Source of the DNA: Candidatus Omnitrophota bacterium
GTDB lineage: Bacteria; Ratteibacteria; UBA8468; B48-G9; JAFGKM01
Direction: 5' to 3'
Assembly (NCBI GenBank): GCA_023819545.1
Contig: JAMWCA010000040.1
Location: 1-9,839, forward strand
Length of the DNA: 9,839 nucleotides
In this document: piece after piece, positions 6,480 through 9,839 of the stretch
Layout of the letters: each line of letters starts with the position of its first letter
How positions within the stretch are numbered: position 1 is the first letter of the stretch
Notes under the pieces: generated by a model
The model's database searches: none
What the model was told of the DNA's origin: nothing
What the model saw: only the letters and a program-made list of their open reading frames with translations
Position numbers and translations under genes: made by a program

Positions 6480-6508
6480 TTGACAAAATTAAAAATATAG
6501 GGTAATAT
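6480..6508 (+). promoter_or_regulatory. pilin cluster promoter P1
   Basis: TTGACA (6480-6485), a 17-bp spacer and TAATAT (6503-6508), just after the barrel-gene stop. The -35 sits in the box AAAACTTGACAAA (6475-6487), repeated at 6509-6521 and at 8080-8092. The predicted start is near 6515, so it overlaps the -35 of P2. Confidence 0.75.
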
Positions 6509-6513
6509 AAAAC

Positions 6514-6541
6514 TTGACAAATTAAAAAATTGTGTTATAAA
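6514..6541 (+). promoter_or_regulatory. pilin cluster promoter P2 (extended -10)
   Basis: TTGACA (6514-6519), a 16-bp spacer and TATAAA (6536-6541) preceded by TGT, an extended -10. It lies 34 bp (about three helical turns) after P1 and is a near-copy of it: the 13-base box AAAACTTGACAAA begins both. The predicted leader is about 60 nt. The rest of the 6475-6607 gap holds an AT-rich leader and the ribosome binding site, with no clear hairpin. Confidence 0.8.
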
Positions 6542-6588
6542 ATAAAATTAAGAAAAGGTGTTTTTGGAAATAAAAATGTAATTAAAAA

Positions 6589-6601
6589 AGAAAGGAGGTG
6601 A
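6589..6601 (+). promoter_or_regulatory. extended Shine-Dalgarno of pilin 1
   Basis: AGAAAGGAGGTGA is a 13-base match to the complement of a Bacillus-type 16S rRNA 3' tail, 6 nt before the ATG. The same block recurs before pilin 2 (12 bases, 7343-7354) and pilin 3 (13 bases, 8120-8132) with identical spacing. It is far longer than the sites of the other genes here and suggests very high translation. Confidence 0.85.
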
Positions 6602-6607
6602 AAAAAG

Positions 6608-7312
6608 ATGAAAAGAAAAGGTTTTACATTGATTGAATTGCTGGTAGTTATAGCAATCATAGCGATTCTTGCAGCGATGTTACTACCAGCACTTGCAAGA
6701 GCAAGAGAACAGGCAAGAAGGGGTGTATGTATTAGTAATTTGAAACAACTTGGACTTGCTTTAAATATGTATGCTCAGGACTATGATGAAAGATTTCCTA
6801 CAAATGTCCCGAAAGAAAGAACTTTTCCAGGAGATTCATATTATGGTCAAGGATTTAATGTAGCAGCTTCTTTACAACTTCTAACAGGTCAGATTGATGA
6901 AAGTGATGACGCAAGAGAAGGTGTAGTTTATGTAAAAGACCCAGGTTTATTTGTATGTCCTTCTTCTCCAGAAACAAAATCAGATAAAGGTTTGATTAGC
7001 CAATCAAGTTGTTCTTATGTATATGCATTTCCATTAACTACACAGACGGCACAGGAAACAGCAATTATGGCAGATAGATGGAGAAGAAGTGTAACAGCAG
7101 CAAATGCAACACTTGTTGCAGGAACAACTCATCCTCTTGAAATACAAGATAATCATGGAACAGAAGGAATAAATGTTTTATATGTGGGCGGAAATGTGAA
7201 ATGGGTTGCTTCATATAAGAGTGGCACAAATTATCTTTTGCCTCTTGCAGAATTGCCTAATTGTTATTCAGGATGTGTAACTGCTTTAAGGATTCCAAGA
7301 CCATCACCATAA
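6608..7312 (+). CDS. prepilin-like protein 1 (GspG/DUF1559-type pseudopilin)
   Basis: 234 residues. The N-terminus MKRKG|FTLIELLVVIAIIAI is a class III (type IV pilin) signal: prepilin peptidase should cut after G5 and methylate F6, with E10 as the mature Glu5, followed by the helix that packs in the filament core. C41, the motif PGLFVCPSS (C117) and CSYVYAF (C135) recur in the paralogues. Near the end, NHGTEGINVLYVGG (H183) corresponds to the H-X9-DG motif of DUF1559-type proteins, with one extra residue and G in place of D. The last 25 residues (C219, C223, Pro-rich end) are unique to this copy. It is first in the cluster, directly behind promoters P1 and P2. The product is probably a fibre or type II secretion-like subunit; the exact apparatus is not visible here. 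Confidence 0.88.
   Translation: MKRKGFTLIELLVVIAIIAILAAMLLPALARAREQARRGVCISNLKQLGLALNMYAQDYDERFPTNVPKERTFPGDSYYGQGFNVAASLQLLTGQIDESDDAREGVVYVKDPGLFVCPSSPETKSDKGLISQSSCSYVYAFPLTTQTAQETAIMADRWRRSVTAANATLVAGTTHPLEIQDNHGTEGINVLYVGGNVKWVASYKSGTNYLLPLAELPNCYSGCVTALRIPRPSP
6674..6705 (+). repeat. identical 32-bp block shared by the three pilin genes
   Basis: A 32-bp stretch beginning GCGATGTTACTACC is base-for-base identical here, at 7427-7458 and at 8205-8236. It starts 66 bases into each gene and encodes AMLLPALARA. Around it, by eye, pilins 1 and 3 differ at only 5 of the first 114 coding bases, while the distal two thirds of the genes are strongly diverged. Confidence 0.9.
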
Positions 7313-7360
7313 AAATGAAAATTATTGTTTTGAAAATTTGGTGAAAGGAGGTGAAAAAAG

Positions 7361-8080
7361 ATGAAAAAAAAGGGATTTACCTTAATTGAACTGCTGGTAG
7401 TAGTTGCAATCATTGCTATACTTGCTGCGATGTTACTACCAGCACTTGCAAGAGCAAGAGAGACAGCAAGAAGAGGAGTATGTGTTAGTAATTTAAAACA
7501 GATTGGTCTTGCATTAAAAATGTATGCACAGGACTTTGATGAAAATTTCCCAGATGTAAGTGGACAAACAACACCACCGGGAGGGGCGACAGAGGGTGAA
7601 GGTCATGTAATTATGGCATTCAATAAACTTCTTGGATATACAAATAGTACAGCAGCAGGATGGCAGAATGTTAGACCTTGTCCAAATTATTTAAAAGACC
7701 CAGGAATTTTTATATGCCCAAGTCAAAAAAATGATGCAAAATCATCAGATGTTAGAATTAGAAAGAGGAGCGAATGTTCTTATGCTTATGCTATGGATGC
7801 TGGATGGACAACTCCTTTAAATGAGCAGACACAAGATGATTCAGTAATTGTAGTTGATAAACAATCTCTTGCTCGTTTAGTAAGTTCAAGTGGTCCAAAA
7901 TTATGGTCAAATTTAATTTTAGATGCTGATAACAACCATTCAACTGCTGGATTAAATGCTTTATTTGTTGGTGGAACAGTAGCATGGATTCCTTCTTATA
8001 GAAGTGGTAATACATTCTTTGTTCCAAGTTCAGGTGATTATAAAGGAATACCAAACTGGATGAATTTAAGGAATCCATAA
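7361..8080 (+). CDS. prepilin-like protein 2 (GspG/DUF1559-type pseudopilin)
   Basis: 239 residues. MKKKG|FTLIELLVVVAIIAI is a prepilin signal cut after G5, with E10 the mature Glu5. Shared landmarks with its neighbours are C41 in GVCVSNLKQIGLALKMYAQD, PGIFICPSQ (C119), ECSYAYAM (C139), VIVVDK (162-167) and the tail NNHSTAGLNALFVGG (H193), where G replaces the D of the family's DG. An additional C107 (VRPCPNY) is private to this copy. It starts 48 bp after pilin 1 with an equally strong ribosome binding site, but I see no promoter in that gap, so it probably depends on P1/P2. It differs more from copies 1 and 3 in its 5' coding sequence than they do from each other. Role as for pilin 1: a filament or pseudopilus subunit in the inner membrane before assembly. 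Confidence 0.88.
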   Translation: MKKKGFTLIELLVVVAIIAILAAMLLPALARARETARRGVCVSNLKQIGLALKMYAQDFDENFPDVSGQTTPPGGATEGEGHVIMAFNKLLGYTNSTAAGWQNVRPCPNYLKDPGIFICPSQKNDAKSSDVRIRKRSECSYAYAMDAGWTTPLNEQTQDDSVIVVDKQSLARLVSSSGPKLWSNLILDADNNHSTAGLNALFVGGTVAWIPSYRSGNTFFVPSSGDYKGIPNWMNLRNP

Positions 8081-8084
8081 AAAC

Positions 8085-8113
8085 TTGACAAAAGGAGGAA
8101 ACTATGTTAAAAT
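8085..8113 (+). promoter_or_regulatory. internal promoter P3 before pilin 3
   Basis: TTGACA (8085-8090), a 17-bp spacer and TAAAAT (8108-8113) preceded by TGT, an extended -10. It begins directly after the pilin 2 stop with the same AAAACTTGACAAA box as P1 and P2. The predicted start is near 8120, leaving a leader of about 19 nt that is almost entirely the ribosome binding site. Confidence 0.75.
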
Positions 8114-8142
8114 TAAATAAGAAAGGAGGTGAAAAAAGATGA
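8104..8142 (+). CDS. possible 12-codon leader ORF before pilin 3
   Basis: ATG at 8104 has its own AAAGGAGG (8091-8098) 5 nt upstream and encodes MLKLNKKGGEKR, stopping at a TGA that overlaps the pilin 3 ATG (ATGA, 8139-8142). The Shine-Dalgarno of pilin 3 lies inside this frame, so ribosomes reading it would cover and then hand over to the pilin start. It can be translated only from read-through mRNA, since P3 would start downstream of its ATG. No equivalent frame precedes pilins 1 or 2. It may be chance. Confidence 0.35.
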   Translation: MLKLNKKGGEKR

Positions 8143-8849
8143 GAAGAAAAGGATTTACATTGATTGAATTGCTGGTAGTTATAGCGATCATTGCGATTCT
8201 TGCAGCGATGTTACTACCAGCACTTGCAAGAGCAAGGGAACAGGCAAGAAGGAGTGTATGTATAAGTAATTTAAAACAGATTGGTCTTGCATTAAGAATG
8301 TATAGTCAGGACTACAGAGAGTTCTTCCCAATCACTTCAGCAGGAACTGAACAAACAGCAGTTGGATGCCTTGGATTACTCTATCCTAACTATGTATCTG
8401 CACAGAAGACATTTATATGCCCATCTGACCTTTCCCATAGAACAGTTAACCTTGCACCTGCTGAGATAACTCAGGGAATAAGCACTCAGTTAAGAGACCT
8501 AACAGGAGATACAGATGGAGCAGGTCTTTCTTATGCATATGCTTTGTGGTGTCATGAAAATGTTGATATAGATACAGTTCTTGTGGTTGACAAAGCAATT
8601 CCAGCAAGTTCTGTAGGTGCTAGTGCAGGAACATGGTGGGACTTTAGTGCTTTAAGAGGAGGAGCAACTTCAATGAGTGGTGGTGCAAGTGCTGTTCCTG
8701 TTGGACTTTTAAACCACAAGAACGATGGAGTTAATGCCTGCTACATAGATGGGCATGTAAGATGGATTCCAGTAGGTAAGGTTGATGAATTATTCCCGAA
8801 CTGGAAGAATGCAAATGATACTCAGGCAAAAGTGAGAAATCCATTATAA
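8139..8849 (+). CDS. prepilin-like protein 3 (GspG/DUF1559-type pseudopilin)
   Basis: 236 residues. MRRKG|FTLIELLVVIAIIAI is the prepilin signal (cut after G5, mature Glu5 = E10). The conserved landmarks are C41, TFICPSD (C94), LSYAYAL, VLVVDK (147-152) and NHKNDGVNACYIDGHVRWI (H193, D204, G205). This is the only copy of the three that keeps the DG of the tail motif. C77, C138 and C201 are private to it. The region 118-190 is rich in Gly, Ala, Ser and Thr. It has an extended Shine-Dalgarno (8120-8132), its own promoter P3 and a strong terminator 4 bp after the stop, so it can be expressed apart from copies 1 and 2. Its first 114 coding bases are almost those of pilin 1. Confidence 0.88.
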   Translation: MRRKGFTLIELLVVIAIIAILAAMLLPALARAREQARRSVCISNLKQIGLALRMYSQDYREFFPITSAGTEQTAVGCLGLLYPNYVSAQKTFICPSDLSHRTVNLAPAEITQGISTQLRDLTGDTDGAGLSYAYALWCHENVDIDTVLVVDKAIPASSVGASAGTWWDFSALRGGATSMSGGASAVPVGLLNHKNDGVNACYIDGHVRWIPVGKVDELFPNWKNANDTQAKVRNPL

Positions 8850-8853
8850 TCTG

Positions 8854-8894
8854 AAAAAAAACCCCGGGTCGAAAAATCGCCCGGGGTTTTTTTT
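8854..8894. terminator. strong bidirectional rho-independent terminator
   Basis: Eight A then CCCCGGG (8854-8868) pair perfectly with CCCGGGG then eight T (8880-8894), giving a 15-bp stem of which 7 are G-C. The inner bases CGA/TCG can pair further over an AAAA loop with one bulged T. The A-tract and T-tract let it work on both strands: it ends the pilin cluster 4 bp after its last stop and also the convergent TPR gene, whose TAA stop (8893-8895) lies in the T-tract. Confidence 0.95.
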
Positions 8895-9839
8895 ATTTTG
8901 ATGTTATTACTTTTAAATTTATTTTTGCAGGTTGGAAATCCGGATTTTTTTTCAAGATTTTTTTAAGTATTTCAATTGCTTTTTGTTTTTCTCCTATCTC
9001 ATTTAAAGAAATCGCATAATCATTTAATATATAAATATTTTCTTTTGTTTCTGGATTAATTTGAAATGTTTTATCAAAATAGAAAATTGCATGATTATGT
9101 TGATTTATTTTTTGATAATTTTTTGCTAAATTAAGGGTAATATTGAAATCTTTATTATTAAACTTATATGCATTTTCAAAACAATACAAACTTTTATCAA
9201 ATTCTCTTTTATTATAGTAAATAATACCAAGTTTATTCCAGTAAATACTTTCGTTTGGTTCAATTTCAATTAATTTTATAAGAATTTTTTCTGCCAATAA
9301 ATATTGTTTTTTATCAAAATAGATTTTACCAATTAGATAAAGAGTTGATGATGAATTTGGATTTATTTTGTATGCTTTAATTAAATAATCCAAACTTTTT
9401 TCAATATCTCCTTTTTTTTCATATATCAAAGCAATTCCAGTTAATGCATCAAAATTTAATGGGTCAAGTTCAATCGTTTTTTCATAATATTTCATACTTT
9501 CATCATAATCTCTAAGCATAAAATATGATTTCCCTATACCAAGTGTTGCTCTTGAAAGTTCTTTTTTATTTGAAACTATTTTTTCTAATTTTTTAAATTC
9601 TATTATTGCTTCTTTATATTTTCCATTCATCATAAGTGATACACCATAATTATTTATAAGTTTTTTTGAATCAGGAAAATATTTTAACGATTTTTCATAA
9701 AATTTAACTTCATTGTTCCAGTCATAGTTTCTCAATATTGTTCTTGTTCCATAAAGTGTAAATATTAAAATTGTCAGGATTAGTTTAAGTTTTTCCTTAT
9801 TTATCTTTTCAATTAATAAAACAAAATATATAAAAAACC
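8893..9839 (-). CDS. membrane protein with C-terminal TPR repeats, TMTC-like (partial, runs off right edge)
   Basis: The minus-strand frame stays open to the window edge: 314 complete codons are visible. The first part reads GFFIYFVLLIEKINKEKLK then LILTILIFTLYGTRTILRNYDW, that is, the end of one membrane helix, a short charged loop, a second helix, then the R-N-x-D-W motif that in TMTC/PMT-type membrane proteins joins the last helix to the TPR domain. About seven TPR units follow (e.g. LINNYGVSLMMNGKYKEAI, ALTGIALIYEKKGDIEKSL, YWNKLGIIYYNKREFDKSL), ending VITSK. The TTG at 9733-9735 would be a poor start: it has no Shine-Dalgarno and cuts the membrane part away. The family includes GT-C-fold protein glycosyltransferases, but the catalytic half is outside the window, so glycosylation (perhaps of surface proteins) is only an inference. 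Confidence 0.8.
   Translation of the reverse strand, partial: FFIYFVLLIEKINKEKLKLILTILIFTLYGTRTILRNYDWNNEVKFYEKSLKYFPDSKKLINNYGVSLMMNGKYKEAIIEFKKLEKIVSNKKELSRATLGIGKSYFMLRDYDESMKYYEKTIELDPLNFDALTGIALIYEKKGDIEKSLDYLIKAYKINPNSSSTLYLIGKIYFDKKQYLLAEKILIKLIEIEPNESIYWNKLGIIYYNKREFDKSLYCFENAYKFNNKDFNITLNLAKNYQKINQHNHAIFYFDKTFQINPETKENIYILNDYAISLNEIGEKQKAIEILKKILKKNPDFQPAKINLKVITSK

Noticed and set aside
6576..6602. A mini-ORF before pilin 1 comparable to the one before pilin 3
   Set aside because: The ATG at 6576 is followed at once by TAA, so there is no leader peptide.
7315..7344. A 9-codon frame between pilins 1 and 2 (ATG at 7315)
   Set aside because: It has no Shine-Dalgarno sequence and does not overlap the pilin 2 start, so nothing supports its translation.
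7791..8078. Open minus-strand frame of 95 codons inside pilin 2
   Set aside because: Antisense to a clear pilin gene, with Leu/Gln-rich composition reflecting the complement of pilin codons; no initiation signals.
6608..8849. Pilin array considered as a phage or transposon-borne cassette
   Set aside because: No integrase, transposase, terminal inverted repeats or target duplications are visible; the direct repeats are explained by gene paralogy.

Overview
The window looks like the chromosome of an AT-rich, diderm (Gram-negative type) bacterium. The diderm call rests on a signal-peptide-bearing outer-membrane beta-barrel protein ending in the usual aromatic residue. Three tandem prepilin-like proteins with an 'H-X10-[D/G]G' tail resemble the expanded DUF1559/GspG-type pseudopilin families of the PVC group and related uncultured phyla (Omnitrophota/Ratteibacteria-like). 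That placement is a guess from protein style, not a demonstrated taxonomy. Promoters are sigma70-like with near-perfect TTGACA boxes, and the best ribosome binding sites are extended Shine-Dalgarno sequences.

Layout. (1) Positions 1-1084: the 3' end of an unidentified plus-strand gene meets a minus-strand nadE (NH3-dependent NAD+ synthetase) head-on with 2 bp between stops. Upstream of nadE on the same strand is tRNA-Glu(CTC), driven by a strong promoter. (2) 1052-3111: divergent from the tRNA, a tight three-gene operon encodes a PHP-domain phosphoesterase, a 53-residue YHS-domain protein, and a DEDDh exonuclease fused to a C-terminal WYL domain. The divergent promoters share one nearly palindromic -10 box, and the PHP mRNA is predicted to be leaderless. 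(3) 3086-3444: a cold-shock protein gene with its own promoter and a 117-nt 5' UTR holding two hairpins. (4) 3461-6474: an exported TPR protein overlapping a TonB-dependent-receptor-like barrel that has no visible plug domain. (5) 6480-8894: three paralogous prepilin-like genes behind tandem promoters, an extra internal promoter and a possible 12-codon leader ORF before the third, closed by a strong bidirectional terminator. (6) 8893-9839: a minus-strand membrane-plus-TPR protein (TMTC-like C-terminal half) that runs off the right edge.

Working together: the PHP/YHS/exonuclease-WYL genes are probably co-translated and may form a metal-dependent nucleic-acid or nucleotide processing unit gated by a WYL ligand-sensing domain; this is the best candidate for something undescribed. 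The TPR and barrel proteins are translationally overlapped and probably act together at the periplasm/outer membrane. The pilin cluster is compositionally distinct: 28 of 60 bases are G/C in 8641-8700, against 9 of 60 in 5461-5520 in the barrel gene. It has the strongest expression signals in the window, as expected for abundant surface or secretion fibres, but no pilus assembly ATPase, secretin or prepilin peptidase is present here. I see no CRISPR array, insertion sequence, integrase or classical riboswitch, and no gene-free stretch exceeds about 135 bases.
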